A stretch of 64,000 bases of DNA from Scatosoma sp045533485 (GCA_045533485.1 JAZSHX010000043.1:1-64000), one strand, 5' to 3'; positions 40,743 to 50,096 are shown, counted from the first letter of the stretch. The notes: a model not told the origin generated them from the letters alone. Program-made: numbers and translations.

Positions 40743-41633
40743 ATGATTTATAAACTGGTAGCCCCTTGTAAAGCGTATATTTGGGGCGGAACGAAATTAA
40801 AAGAAAAATACGGCAAGAAAACAGACGCGGACGTTTGCGCGGAAAGCTGGGAATTGTCTTTCCATAAAGACGGCTTGACGACGCTGGAAAACGGCAAAAC
40901 GCTTGCTCAAACGCTGTCAAAAGAAGATTTAGGCAAAAACGTGCAGGATTTTGCGTTTTTCCCTACGCTCAACAAGTTTATTGACGCCAAGGATAATTTG
41001 TCCGTGCAGGTGCATCCCAGCGACGAATACGCACTCAAAAACGAAAATTCGCTTGGCAAAACGGAAATGTGGTACGTGGTGGAAGCGGACGACGGCGCAG
41101 GGCTGTATTTGGGCTTTAACCGCGACGTTACCAAGCAGGAATTTGAAAGCGCGATTGCCGAAAACCGTTTGACGGAGCTGTTGAATTTTTATCCCGTGAA
41201 AGCAGGCGATTGCTATTTTATCCCTGCAGGCACGATACACGCCATCGGCAAGGGATGTTTGATTTACGAAATTCAACAAAACAGCAATATCACCTACCGT
41301 GTGTACGATTACGGAAGAACGGACAAAAACGGCAATCCAAGAGAATTGCACGTGGAAAAAGCGTTGCAGGTGACCTGCTTGCAAAAATTTATCCCCCAAA
41401 CGTTTGAAAACGGCTTGCTTGGCAAAAGCGCGTATTTTACGGTGGATAAAGTGGACGGCGGCGAATTTGCCACGGACGCAAGCTCTTTCGTGTGCTTGAC
41501 CTGTGTGTCGGGAAAAGGCAGTGTAGACGGCGTTTGTTTGCAAACGGGCGACAGCGTTTTCATCACGGCAACCCACGGCAGGTATGCAATCATCGGCGAA
41601 ATGCAATGTATTCGCACGCAAATTACTAAATAG
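40743..41633 (+). CDS. manA: Mannose-6-phosphate isomerase, class I
   Basis: This zinc enzyme interconverts mannose-6-P and fructose-6-P. The 296 residues fit the short Firmicutes form. Zinc ligands are in VQVHPSDEYAL and GTIHAIGKG. The active-site arginine is in EIQQNSNITYRVYDYGR. It is 3 bases after the GH63-like gene, so mannose or a related sugar released there could enter glycolysis. Confidence 0.93.
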   Translation: MIYKLVAPCKAYIWGGTKLKEKYGKKTDADVCAESWELSFHKDGLTTLENGKTLAQTLSKEDLGKNVQDFAFFPTLNKFIDAKDNLSVQVHPSDEYALKNENSLGKTEMWYVVEADDGAGLYLGFNRDVTKQEFESAIAENRLTELLNFYPVKAGDCYFIPAGTIHAIGKGCLIYEIQQNSNITYRVYDYGRTDKNGNPRELHVEKALQVTCLQKFIPQTFENGLLGKSAYFTVDKVDGGEFATDASSFVCLTCVSGKGSVDGVCLQTGDSVFITATHGRYAIIGEMQCIRTQITK

Positions 41634-41683
41634 ACAATTTTGCTCCTTTCGCGCTTTTTTACACGCGATTAGCGCGGAAAAAC

Positions 41684-41742
41684 GGCTACGTAACCGCAGT
41701 ACCTTATCGCCAAGGTATCACGGCTACGTAGCCTTATTTTTA
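41684..41742. terminator. Two-level hairpin terminator
   Basis: GGCTACGTA (41684-41692) pairs with TACGTAGCC (41725-41733). TACCTT and AAGGTA form an inner stem, and TTATTTTTA follows. It lies between convergent genes. Confidence 0.75.
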
Positions 41743-41772
41743 TGTTGGACTGAGTGACACCGCCTTATGCTA

Positions 41773-42306
41773 TTATGCAAGCGGTAAGCCATAAACGCCC
41801 GAAAGAGGGTCTTGAAACAAGGGGAGCTGGGGCGGAAAAAAGGTGAACACGACATAGCATACCGTTAAGACGGACAACAAAACGATTGCCCAAACGGGGG
41901 AGCAAATTCTCTTACTTTCACTGCGGAAAAACAGCCACTCTATCCCGTAGGCAAGGGCGGCGGAAACAAAAAAGAACACGACGTTTAACCAGTCGGGCGA
42001 TTTGCCAAACGCACCGTTATAGGTGTAAAAAAGAATAGGGATAAGCGCCGTGCCGACGATGATACCCAGCGTTTTCACTTGCCAAAAATCCGCGCGGTCT
42101 TTGCCCCAAAACGCGCACTGCAAAAAGGCGAAAATCAGCATCGGGAAAAACAAAATTTTCATGTGTTCCCAAGTGCTTTCGTTGACCGCGGATATGGGCG
42201 CAAGCGCAATCCAGTCCGTCCAGTCGTATAAAAAATGCAACAGCGAGCCCAAAGCCACGCTAAACGTAAACCCAAAAAGCCACCAAAACGACAAAGATTT
42301 TCGCAT
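41773..42306 (-). CDS. DUF6512-like membrane protein
   Basis: The 177-residue protein has about five hydrophobic segments. The segment ISAVNESTWEHMKILFFPM, right after the first helix, matches my memory of the DUF6512 family of small membrane proteins of unknown function. It is transcribed alone, with a GGAGAAA site before the ATG. Confidence 0.7.
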   Translation of the reverse strand: MRKSLSFWWLFGFTFSVALGSLLHFLYDWTDWIALAPISAVNESTWEHMKILFFPMLIFAFLQCAFWGKDRADFWQVKTLGIIVGTALIPILFYTYNGAFGKSPDWLNVVFFFVSAALAYGIEWLFFRSESKRICSPVWAIVLLSVLTVCYVVFTFFPPQLPLFQDPLSGVYGLPLA

Positions 42307-42370
42307 AATTTTTCTCCTTTGCCGTAGTATATGCGCACGGAGAAACGCTTATGCTTAAAAATGCGAAAAG

Positions 42371-42407
42371 GGGGGGCAGGTATGCAAATAAACGCATACC
42401 TGCCCCC
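42371..42407. terminator. Terminator built from the CAGGTATGC motif
   Basis: GGGGGGCAGGTATGC (42371-42385) pairs with GCATACCTGCCCCC (42394-42407), a 14-bp stem containing the 9-mer motif in both arms. TTGGTTTTA follows. It lies between the nagA stop and the start of the next minus-strand gene. Confidence 0.85.
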
Positions 42408-42427
42408 TTGGTTTTACATAGAAGCTG

Positions 42428-43579
42428 TTATTTTACGCGTTGTCCGCCTACGAACACAGCGGAAACGCTTACGTTATCGTCGAACACGGCAAAGTCGGCA
42501 TCCTTACCCACGGCAATTTCGCCCTTGTTGATTTTCAAAAGCCGCGCAGGATTTTTTGTCAGCATTTTCACCGCTGTTACGATATCCGTTTCACATAAAT
42601 GCCAAAGCGTTTTTACAAGCATATTCGCCGTTGCGATGCTCCCTGCAAACGCCGAACGGTCTTTAAGCTTGCAAACGCCGTCTTCTACGATAAATTCCGC
42701 GCCGCTTGCGTAGCCGCTTTTGATATCCGTTCCTGCAATTTCCAAAGCGTCGGTAGCAAGCACTACGTTGTCCGTGCCTTTGATTTTGACAATCATTTGT
42801 ATAAGCTTAGGCGGCAAATGCTTTCCGTCGGCAATAAGTTCCACGGCAATATCGTCGCGTAAAAACGCTGTTTCGATTACACCCAAACGGCGAAATCCGT
42901 TTTCGCGCGTAACGGTGGAAGTGCAGCTATATAAATGCGTTACAAGCGCGCACCCGTTTTGTATTGCCGTTTGCATATCTTCGTAGGTCGCGCCCGTGTG
43001 TCCTGCGGAAACCAAAACGCCGCGGCTTGTGCAGTCACGGCAAAATTGTCCGTTTTTATCCAGCTCCGGCGCATACGTCCACCGCGCGATTTCTCCTGCG
43101 TATTCGTCTAACAGCGGTTGATATGCATTTGCTTTGGGTGCAGCCAAAAACTGCGTGCGTTGCGCGCCGCAATATTCGGGAGATACGTACGGTCCTTCCA
43201 AATGCACGCCCAAAATATTCGCCTTGCTCATACCCTTGCGTTTTGCGGAAACCACTGTTGCAACGCTTTGTCGCATCGTTTCAAGCGGCGCGGCGGAAAG
43301 GGTGGGTAAAATGCTTGTCGTGCCGCATTTTAAGTGCGTATCGCAGGCAAGCGCCGCGTCCTGTTCACTACCGTCCAAAAAGCAAGCGCCGCCACCGCCG
43401 TGCGCGTGCATATCGATAAACCCGGGCGCAAGATACAGCCCCGTAAAATCCCACGTTTCGTCCGCAGGAAAATCCTGCTTGCAAACGGTTACGATTTTTT
43501 CGTTTTCCACGCCGACATAGCCGTCAAAAAGGCGGTCGGTAAGTATGATTTTATCGCTTTTGAGTTTTAATTTCATCAT
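42428..43579 (-). CDS. nagA: N-acetylglucosamine-6-phosphate deacetylase
   Basis: The enzyme removes acetate from GlcNAc-6-P, feeding NagB. The 383 residues have FIDMHAHGGGG, HLEGPYVSPEYCGAQ, SAGHTGATYE and a catalytic Asp in VLATDALE. The start is at the ATG ATG pair at 43579; a TTG at 43582 is possible. It overlaps the nagB end by 29 bases, so the two are translationally coupled. Confidence 0.94.
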   Translation of the reverse strand: MMKLKLKSDKIILTDRLFDGYVGVENEKIVTVCKQDFPADETWDFTGLYLAPGFIDMHAHGGGGACFLDGSEQDAALACDTHLKCGTTSILPTLSAAPLETMRQSVATVVSAKRKGMSKANILGVHLEGPYVSPEYCGAQRTQFLAAPKANAYQPLLDEYAGEIARWTYAPELDKNGQFCRDCTSRGVLVSAGHTGATYEDMQTAIQNGCALVTHLYSCTSTVTRENGFRRLGVIETAFLRDDIAVELIADGKHLPPKLIQMIVKIKGTDNVVLATDALEIAGTDIKSGYASGAEFIVEDGVCKLKDRSAFAGSIATANMLVKTLWHLCETDIVTAVKMLTKNPARLLKINKGEIAVGKDADFAVFDDNVSVSAVFVGGQRVK

Positions 43580-44336
43580 CAATCAACGCCGCGCTGTCCG
43601 CGTCCAAATACAGCTTGGCGTGCTCCTTTTTGCGTAAAATAGTGGCAGGGCAACGGGTGGAAATATCCCCCAAAAGTGTGTTTTTCACAGCGTTTGCCTT
43701 GCTTTTTGCAGGCACAACGCAAAACACCCATTTTGCTGATATGAGCATAGGAATAGTGAGCGTAATCGCATACCTGGGTACGTCGTTTATGTTTGCAAAA
43801 CAGCCGTCGTTGACCTGTTGTTGACGGCAAACTTCGTCTAATTGCACGGTTTTCACTAATTTTGTATCGTTAAAATTTGCCACGGGGGGATCGTTAAAGG
43901 CAATATGCCCGTTTTCGCCGATGCCCATCACGACAATATCCATTTTCGTGTTTTCAAGCAGTGCTTGATAGCGTTTGGCTTCCTTATTAGGCTCGCTTGC
44001 CGACGCGTCTATGTACGAAACGCTTGCAAAGGGAACTTTGTCAAAAATACGAGCGCGTAAGAAATTCCCGAACGATTGCGGCGCAGACGGGGGTAAGCCG
44101 ATGTATTCGTCCATATGAAAAGCGTTGATTTTCGTCCAGTCGATTTTTGTGCTTGCGGCTAGCGCGTCCAGCACTTCGTTTTGCGACGGCGCGGCGGCAA
44201 AAATCATATTTACTTGTGTTTGCCTATCAAGAAGCTCTACGATTTTGCTTTCAATATCACGCGCGGCGGCAGTGCCCATTTCCGTGCGCGTGGGATAAAT
44301 TTCCACCGCCAAAGCGTCCTTTGCAAAGCAAATCAT
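43551..44336 (-). CDS. nagB: Glucosamine-6-phosphate deaminase
   Basis: The enzyme converts GlcN-6-P to fructose-6-P and ammonia. The 261 residues show DEYIGLPPSAPQSF, GIGENGHIAFNDPP and the lid and active-site regions of NagB. It lacks the longer C-terminal allosteric extension of the E. coli form, so it is likely not controlled by GlcNAc-6-P. It overlaps the upstream oxidoreductase by 4 bases. Confidence 0.94.
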   Translation of the reverse strand: MICFAKDALAVEIYPTRTEMGTAAARDIESKIVELLDRQTQVNMIFAAAPSQNEVLDALAASTKIDWTKINAFHMDEYIGLPPSAPQSFGNFLRARIFDKVPFASVSYIDASASEPNKEAKRYQALLENTKMDIVVMGIGENGHIAFNDPPVANFNDTKLVKTVQLDEVCRQQQVNDGCFANINDVPRYAITLTIPMLISAKWVFCVVPAKSKANAVKNTLLGDISTRCPATILRKKEHAKLYLDADSAALIDDEIKTQKR

Positions 44337-45595
44337 ACACTCTCTCCTTTGAGCGTTACCGTTTGACCGCTAAGGCGCGATTGCTCCGCGGCAAAACCTA
44401 TGTAATGGCTTTGCATAGACGTGGAGATGGGAGTAAGCGTTTGCGTGGGCTTGCCTTGATAAAAATCCAAAATCTCGCCGATCATATTATAATCGCCGCC
44501 GCCGTGCGACCATTGATTTTCCTTAATCAGTTGCGCCACGTCGATATCCCATTGTGCTTGCTCTAACGCATCGTCGAACAATTTGCAGTGCAAAACGTTG
44601 TCGCGCATATTCCCGAAAATTTCGCCTTTTTCGCAATATACGTGTATATCCCGATAGCAAAATTTAGAAAACGCGGTCATCGTCAAATGCGCCGTCGCGC
44701 CACTGGCAAAACGCATATTCACCACTTGGTTGTCCACCACGTTATTGTCGCTTTTGAACACGCATTTGCCCCAACGGGAAATTTTCAATGCTTCCGTCAG
44801 CGATTGCACGGTAGCGTTGGGAACTACGGCGTTGATCATCCAGCCGGGCTGACCGTTTTTGATAAGCTCGTCGATATAATGCCGTTGCGCGCTGTACACG
44901 CAGGTTTGGCGATGCTTGCAATCCAAGCAATATTCCGCGCTGTCTTTGGGCGCGTTTTCCTTGGTGAAATAGCGCAAAGAACCAAAGGAGCTAACCGCTT
45001 GGCAGGGTTCGTTTATAAACCAAGATATCAAATCCAAATCGTGACAGCATTTTGCGATAATCATCGGCGTGCCTAAATCACTGCGCCGTGAATTTCCGCG
45101 CACGTAGCTGTGCGCTTGATGCCAGTACGCTACGTTTTCCATAAGGTTGATGGAAACAATTTTCCCGAACGCGCCGCTGTCTAATTGCGCTTTGATTTCC
45201 CTAAACAACGGTGCATAACGCAAAACGTGGCAAACGAACACCTTGCGCTTCAAATCGCTTGCCAGCCTTTCAATTTTTTCACAATCCTGCGCACTGCAAG
45301 CAATCGGCTTTTCCAAAAGCAAATCATAGCCAAAGTACAGCCCTGCAACGGCGTGCGTTACGTGCTGTGCGTCCTGCGTGGCAATCACCAACACGTCGGC
45401 AAGCTTGCCTGCGTTAAAAAACGCTGTTTCGTCTTGAAAAGCTCGTTTTTCCGTCAATGCGTGTAAGGTGATTGCGTTGTTAAGCTTTTGTTCGTTGGGT
45501 TCGCAAACGGCAGTCACCTTTCCGCCGCGTTCTTGAATAAGTTTGGCATACGTGCTGCCGCGGTTGCCGTAGCCAAGAATAGCAAAAGTCGTCAT
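44333..45595 (-). CDS. Gfo/Idh/MocA-family oxidoreductase
   Basis: The 420-residue protein has a Rossmann start ILGYGNRGSTYAKL, the EKPIA motif of the family, and a long C-terminal alpha/beta domain. A Cys-rich patch (CLDCKHRQTC, about residues 208-217) occurs in a subgroup acting on amino or N-acetyl sugars. It is the first enzyme gene in the nag operon, with 4-base overlap to nagB. It may oxidise or epimerise an N-acetylhexosamine before NagA/NagB act. Confidence 0.88.
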   Translation of the reverse strand: MTTFAILGYGNRGSTYAKLIQERGGKVTAVCEPNEQKLNNAITLHALTEKRAFQDETAFFNAGKLADVLVIATQDAQHVTHAVAGLYFGYDLLLEKPIACSAQDCEKIERLASDLKRKVFVCHVLRYAPLFREIKAQLDSGAFGKIVSINLMENVAYWHQAHSYVRGNSRRSDLGTPMIIAKCCHDLDLISWFINEPCQAVSSFGSLRYFTKENAPKDSAEYCLDCKHRQTCVYSAQRHYIDELIKNGQPGWMINAVVPNATVQSLTEALKISRWGKCVFKSDNNVVDNQVVNMRFASGATAHLTMTAFSKFCYRDIHVYCEKGEIFGNMRDNVLHCKLFDDALEQAQWDIDVAQLIKENQWSHGGGDYNMIGEILDFYQGKPTQTLTPISTSMQSHYIGFAAEQSRLSGQTVTLKGESV

Positions 45596-45663
45596 ATCCG
45601 TTCTCCTTATTGCCTATATTATATCGTAAAACGCGCGCAAGGGAATATTATATGTTGCAAAGT

Positions 45664-46518
45664 TTATACAATATCTTGCTTGGTTTGCGAGGGCGCAACG
45701 CCGATGATTTGCTTGTAGTTATGATAAAAAGTGGTGTAATATTCATAACCGACCGCTTGACTTGCATTGAACGCGCTCATACCGTTTTTAATAAGCTGGG
45801 CGGCGTGATACATTTTCTTGATAGCCATATAACGGTTGATAGAAACGTGCATTTGCCGCGCGAACTTATGGCAAAGCGTGGATTTGCTAACGTATAAATG
45901 CGCCGCGATATCGTCTAACTTTAACGGCTCTCCGATATGTTCGTTGATAAACGCAATCGCGCGCTTTACAACGTCGTCGGCGGATACGGGCTCCATGGCT
46001 ACGCCTTCGCTTTGTTCAAACACTTTATCCAGCTCCACAATCAACTGACAAACAAGCGCAAGCGTGCGGATGGGTAGATATTTTTTTCTTTCCGTATCTT
46101 GCGTGAACGCGTACATGGTATCGGCAATTTTCGTTTTTTGCACCATTTCCTTGGGAATAACGCGATAGCGCGAACGACGCTTGAAAAAGTCGCTGCTAAG
46201 CACCGTTTCGTTGTTGGGCAAAGCGGCTTTTAGTATCGCCAAATCAAACAAAACGACAATGCGTTCGTACCGACAGTCTTTTTCACAGTGCAAAGTGTGC
46301 ACTTCGTTGGGCGGCACGAAAATAACGTCGCCGGCAGTGGCGATATATTCTTCGCCTTCAATCAAGTAGCGCACCCGCCCGTCGATTAAATACAGCACTT
46401 CAAATTGATCGTGCGCTTCGCGCGTCCTGCCGTTGCGAACGCTCCCGTCGGGGGAAACGGTATGGTGGAAGAAAAAGCTGTCGTATGGGGAATTGTATTG
46501 AGAAAGAATAGTATCCAT
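45664..46518 (-). CDS. AraC-family regulator of the amino-sugar operon
   Basis: The 284-residue protein has an N-terminal cupin domain (REAHDQFEVLYLIDGRVRY, PPNEVHTLH) and a C-terminal AraC domain (LKLDDIAAHLYVSKSTLCHKF... SAFNASQAVGYEYYTTFYH). It lies 68 bases upstream of the Gfo/Idh gene in the same direction and probably shares its transcript. The start at 46518 lies just after TATAAT, suggesting a leaderless mRNA. Confidence 0.88.
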   Translation of the reverse strand: MDTILSQYNSPYDSFFFHHTVSPDGSVRNGRTREAHDQFEVLYLIDGRVRYLIEGEEYIATAGDVIFVPPNEVHTLHCEKDCRYERIVVLFDLAILKAALPNNETVLSSDFFKRRSRYRVIPKEMVQKTKIADTMYAFTQDTERKKYLPIRTLALVCQLIVELDKVFEQSEGVAMEPVSADDVVKRAIAFINEHIGEPLKLDDIAAHLYVSKSTLCHKFARQMHVSINRYMAIKKMYHAAQLIKNGMSAFNASQAVGYEYYTTFYHNYKQIIGVAPSQTKQDIV

Positions 46519-46524
46519 AGCTTT

Positions 46525-46553
46525 ATTATAGCAAGGTTTTTGGAAAAATTCAA
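46525..46553 (-). promoter_or_regulatory. Promoter placed for a leaderless transcript
   Basis: On the minus strand TTGAAT (46553-46548), 17 bases, and TATAAT (46530-46525) are followed by only AAAGCT before the ATG at 46518. Transcription should start at or next to the start codon. Confidence 0.75.
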
Positions 46554-46644
46554 CATATAAATGAAAAAATATATAAAAAATTGCAAAATAAATACCTAAA
46601 AACGAACGGATAAGCGTAAATTTTCCGTTCAAAAGGCAAAAGAC

Positions 46645-46673
46645 TTGATAAAAAAAATAAAACAAGGTATAAT
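46645..46673 (+). promoter_or_regulatory. Promoter of the YghO-like gene
   Basis: TTGATA (46645-46650) and TATAAT (46668-46673) lie 17 bases apart. This shows that an apparent in-frame start at 46645 is too early. Confidence 0.8.
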
Positions 46674-46722
46674 AAATGGGGAATTTGATAGGATATGTTT
46701 TTTACAAAGGAGAAAAACGGAA

Positions 46723-47841
46723 ATGCAGATTAAAGAAGTATTGACCAAAAAGGATTTGTTGCGTTGGATTCGTTTTCCAAACACTTTATATAAGGCGGAC
46801 AAAGCGTTCGTTCCCTTTTTGCAAAGCGACGAGCTTGAAACCTTTTCGGCGGATAAAAATCCTGCGTATGCATTTTGCGAAACCAAACTTTTTCTTGCCG
46901 TCAGGGGCGGTAAAATCGTTGGGCGTATCGGCGGTTTAATCAACCATGCGTACAATAAAAAATGGGATAAAAACGTGATACGCTTTACGCGTTTTGATTT
47001 TATAGACGATTACGAAGTGTCGCAGGCGTTGTTTGACAAGGTTGTGGCTTGGGGTAAGGAACGGGGCTATACGGAAATCATGGGCCCGATAGGATTTTCC
47101 GATATCGACCACCAAGGCATGCTGGTGGAAGGGTTTGATCAGCTGAATATGTCTATCACCTTTTTCAACCATCCTTATTATTTAACGCACATGGAAAAGC
47201 TGGGGCTTGTAAAGGATATCGACTGGATTGAATATAAAATTCGTATTCCAAAGGAGATAAATTCGCAAATCAAACGAATTGCCGACCGTTTAATCGAAAA
47301 GGGCGAATACCGCGTGGAATCGTATACGGACAGGGAAGTGTTGCAAAGGGAAGCGTTTGAAGCGTTCAAATTGATTGACTTGGCGTATTCCAAATTATAC
47401 GGCACCGTGCCCCTGACGGAAGCCATTATTCAAAACGTGATTGACGCGTATATTCCTTTGGTCAATTTGAAATACATATGTTCGGTGAAAAATAAAGACG
47501 GGAAAATTATCGCGTTTGCCATTATGCTTCCGTCGATTGCAAAAGCGTTAAAAAAATCCAACGGTAAAATGCTGCCGCTTGGCATTTTTAGGATGATAAA
47601 GGCGTTGAAAGGCAAAAACGATACGCTGGAAATGTTCCTTATCGCCGTCGATCCCACTCTGCAATCACGCGGAATCCCTGCGCTGATTATCGATCACCTT
47701 TTGAAGGTGCTTTGGGAAAACGGTATACAGTACTGCGAAACGGGGCCTATGCTGGAAACAAACGCCGCTATCCACAGCTTGTGGCGGCATTTTGATAAAG
47801 AACAGCACAAACGCCGCCGTTGCTATATCAAGAAAATATAA
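46723..47841 (+). CDS. YghO-like putative acyltransferase (GNAT fold)
   Basis: The 372-residue protein (start at 46723 after AAAGGAG) resembles the YghO family: N-terminal ADKAFVPFL... VGRIGGLINHAYN and a C-terminal GNAT-like region FLIAVDPTLQSRGIPALI with an acetyl-CoA type loop, then ETGPMLETNAAIHSLW. Substrate unknown. The next gene starts 23 bases downstream, so the two may form an operon. Confidence 0.7.
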   Translation: MQIKEVLTKKDLLRWIRFPNTLYKADKAFVPFLQSDELETFSADKNPAYAFCETKLFLAVRGGKIVGRIGGLINHAYNKKWDKNVIRFTRFDFIDDYEVSQALFDKVVAWGKERGYTEIMGPIGFSDIDHQGMLVEGFDQLNMSITFFNHPYYLTHMEKLGLVKDIDWIEYKIRIPKEINSQIKRIADRLIEKGEYRVESYTDREVLQREAFEAFKLIDLAYSKLYGTVPLTEAIIQNVIDAYIPLVNLKYICSVKNKDGKIIAFAIMLPSIAKALKKSNGKMLPLGIFRMIKALKGKNDTLEMFLIAVDPTLQSRGIPALIIDHLLKVLWENGIQYCETGPMLETNAAIHSLWRHFDKEQHKRRRCYIKKI

Positions 47842-47864
47842 AATGCACAGTGGGAGATACACGT

Positions 47865-48899
47865 ATGAAAAAGTTGAAAATTTTGCCCGGGATCGGGCTG
47901 TCCTTAGCGATTGCTATTCTTGCGCTTTGGCTGGAAAGCTTGCTCCCGATACATATCATCGGCGCGTCCGTTATCGCGATGTTTATCGGTATGGCGCTCA
48001 ATTACTTATTGAGAAAGACGGATATTTTCAATTCGGGCGCGAAGTTTACGTCTAAGAAAATATTAAAATTCGCTATCATTTTGTTGGGGCTTTCGTTGAA
48101 TATCAACACGATTTTTCAAGTGGGGAAAATGTCCCTGCTTGTGATGGTATTCACATTGCTCACTTGTTTTGGCGGCGGATATTTGATAGGCAGAGCGCTC
48201 AAGCTCAACTGGAAGCTGTCCAACCTTATTTCCGCAGGCACGGGGATTTGCGGCGGTTCGGCGATTGCGGCGATTGCGCCGACGATTGACGCGGATAATA
48301 ACGACGTGGCGTACGCGATGTCAGCGACCTTTTTGTTTGACATGGCGATGATTTTGTTGTTCCCGATTATGGGCAGAGCGCTTGGTATGACGGACGTGGC
48401 GTTCGGGCTTTGGGCAGGCACGGCAGTCAACGACACTTCTTCGGTGGTAGCGACGGGCTACGCGTTTTCCGAAGCGGCAGGCGATTTTGCGACGATGGTG
48501 AAATTGACAAGAACGCTGTCGATTATCCCTACCGTGTTGGTGTTTGCGTTTATCAACTTGAATTTGAAGCGCAAGGAAGCAAGAGTAAACGGCTTGGACG
48601 AAAGCGCGTTCAAGGCGAATTTTAGCATTAAAAAGATTTTCCCTTGGTTCATCGTGGGGTTTGTGGCGATGTCGGTGGTGGCAAGCGTGTTTACTATCCC
48701 GTCGGCAGTGCTTGTACATACTAAATCGGCAAGTAAATTTTTGATGGTGTCCGCGCTTGCGGCAATCGGGCTCAACACGTCCTTTTCCAGCTTGAAAAAA
48801 TCGGGCGTTCGGCCGATGGTGCACGGCTTTATCATTTCCGCGCTGGTCGTAATCGTTGCGCTGGTCGTGGAAATTGCGATGGGGCTGGTTACTTTTTAA
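47865..48899 (+). CDS. YeiH/UPF0324-family membrane transporter
   Basis: The 344-residue protein has about ten membrane segments and the family landmarks GTGICGGSAIAAIAPTI, WAGTAVNDTSSVVATG and the C-terminal helix GLNTSFSSLKKSG. Members have been called putative sulfate or sulfonate exporters, but evidence is thin. The start at 47865 follows a GGGAGA site; an ATG at 47820 overlaps the preceding gene. Confidence 0.88.
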   Translation: MKKLKILPGIGLSLAIAILALWLESLLPIHIIGASVIAMFIGMALNYLLRKTDIFNSGAKFTSKKILKFAIILLGLSLNINTIFQVGKMSLLVMVFTLLTCFGGGYLIGRALKLNWKLSNLISAGTGICGGSAIAAIAPTIDADNNDVAYAMSATFLFDMAMILLFPIMGRALGMTDVAFGLWAGTAVNDTSSVVATGYAFSEAAGDFATMVKLTRTLSIIPTVLVFAFINLNLKRKEARVNGLDESAFKANFSIKKIFPWFIVGFVAMSVVASVFTIPSAVLVHTKSASKFLMVSALAAIGLNTSFSSLKKSGVRPMVHGFIISALVVIVALVVEIAMGLVTF

Positions 48900-48944
48900 G
48901 GACGGATAGCCGTAAAAAATTTCAATAGGAAAAGGAACGTAGTT

Positions 48945-49505
48945 ATGAGAAAAAACTTGAAACCCAAAGCATATATTTATCCTTTGCCCGTGCTCATTGT
49001 CGGTACGTACGACGAAAACGGAACGCCCAACGCGATGAACGCCGCGTGGGGTACGGTTTGCGATACGGCACAGGTGTCTATTTGTCTTTCCGCAACGCAT
49101 AAAACGGTGAAAAATCTTTTGAAAACCAAAGCGTTTACGGTGGCGATTGCCGATAGCAAAAACGTCATTCCTGCCGACTACGTTGGCGTAGTTTCTGGTA
49201 ACCAGGTATGCGACAAACTCAAAAATACGGGCTGGACGATCGCAAAAAGCGCGTTTGTAAACGCGCCGATTTTTGAAGAGCTGCCGCTTGTTTTGGAGTG
49301 TAAGCTTGTAAGCTACGATGCGGAAAGCGAAATTTGCATAGGGGAAGTGGTAAACGTTTCCGTGGACGATAGCATTTTGGACGAAAATGGTAAAATTGAT
49401 TTGACTAAATTTAAGCCGATTTGCTACGATACCGACGGACACGGCTATTACACGCTTGGCGAAAAAGTCGGTCAAGCTTTCTATGATGGTCTAAAACTCA
49501 AATAA
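48945..49505 (+). CDS. Flavin reductase-like protein
   Basis: The 186-residue FMN-binding split-barrel protein has VGTYDENGTPNAMNAAWGT, HKTVKNL and VVSGNQVCDKL, typical of the flavin reductase-like/FlaRed group of anaerobes. It likely binds FMN and acts with NAD(P)H. It is 45 bases after the transporter with an AAAAGGA site. Confidence 0.9.
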   Translation: MRKNLKPKAYIYPLPVLIVGTYDENGTPNAMNAAWGTVCDTAQVSICLSATHKTVKNLLKTKAFTVAIADSKNVIPADYVGVVSGNQVCDKLKNTGWTIAKSAFVNAPIFEELPLVLECKLVSYDAESEICIGEVVNVSVDDSILDENGKIDLTKFKPICYDTDGHGYYTLGEKVGQAFYDGLKLK

Positions 49506-49539
49506 AAACGAACCGATAAATAAGAATTTGTAGGTGCGA

Positions 49540-50037
49540 ATGATGAAAACTTTGTATATGATAGGTGGCACCATGGGAGTTGGAAAAACAACTGTGTGCC
49601 AACAGCTCAAACAGGATTTACCGAATAGCGTATTTCTTGACGGAGATTGGTGTTGGGACGCAAGTCCGTTTCAAGTAACCGATGAAACAAAAGCAATGGT
49701 GACGAATAATATCTGTTACTTGCTCAATAATTTTTTGAAATGTTCTGCATACGAGAATATCATTTTTTGTTGGGTGATGCACGATCAGAGTATTATCAAT
49801 TCCATACTTGAGGAGCTGGATACACAGAAATGTGATGTGAAATGTGTATCACTTGTAGCGGATGAAAAGACTTTGTGTGAAAGATTATCAATGGATGTAG
49901 AAAAAGGTATTCGTTCTAAAGATGTAATTGAGAGAAGCATAGCAAGAATGCCGATGTATCAAGCACTCAATACTATTAAAATTGATACCAACGAAAAGAC
50001 CGTGGCTGTGATTGCTAATGAGTTAAAACAGTTGTAA
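49540..50037 (+). CDS. P-loop kinase-like protein
   Basis: The 165-residue protein has Walker A GGTMGVGKTT near its start and a DGDWCW segment as in nucleotide or small-molecule kinases (shikimate kinase/AAA_33-like). The substrate is unknown. It is A+T-richer, with codons such as ATA, AGA and TGT that neighbours use less, so it may be a later arrival. The start is ATG at 49540 or 49543 behind AGGTG. Confidence 0.7.
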   Translation: MMKTLYMIGGTMGVGKTTVCQQLKQDLPNSVFLDGDWCWDASPFQVTDETKAMVTNNICYLLNNFLKCSAYENIIFCWVMHDQSIINSILEELDTQKCDVKCVSLVADEKTLCERLSMDVEKGIRSKDVIERSIARMPMYQALNTIKIDTNEKTVAVIANELKQL

Positions 50038-50096
50038 TACTGTCAAATTTCAATTTGTAGAATTGTTGTGTTTTTAGTAAATATAGGAGAACGGAT

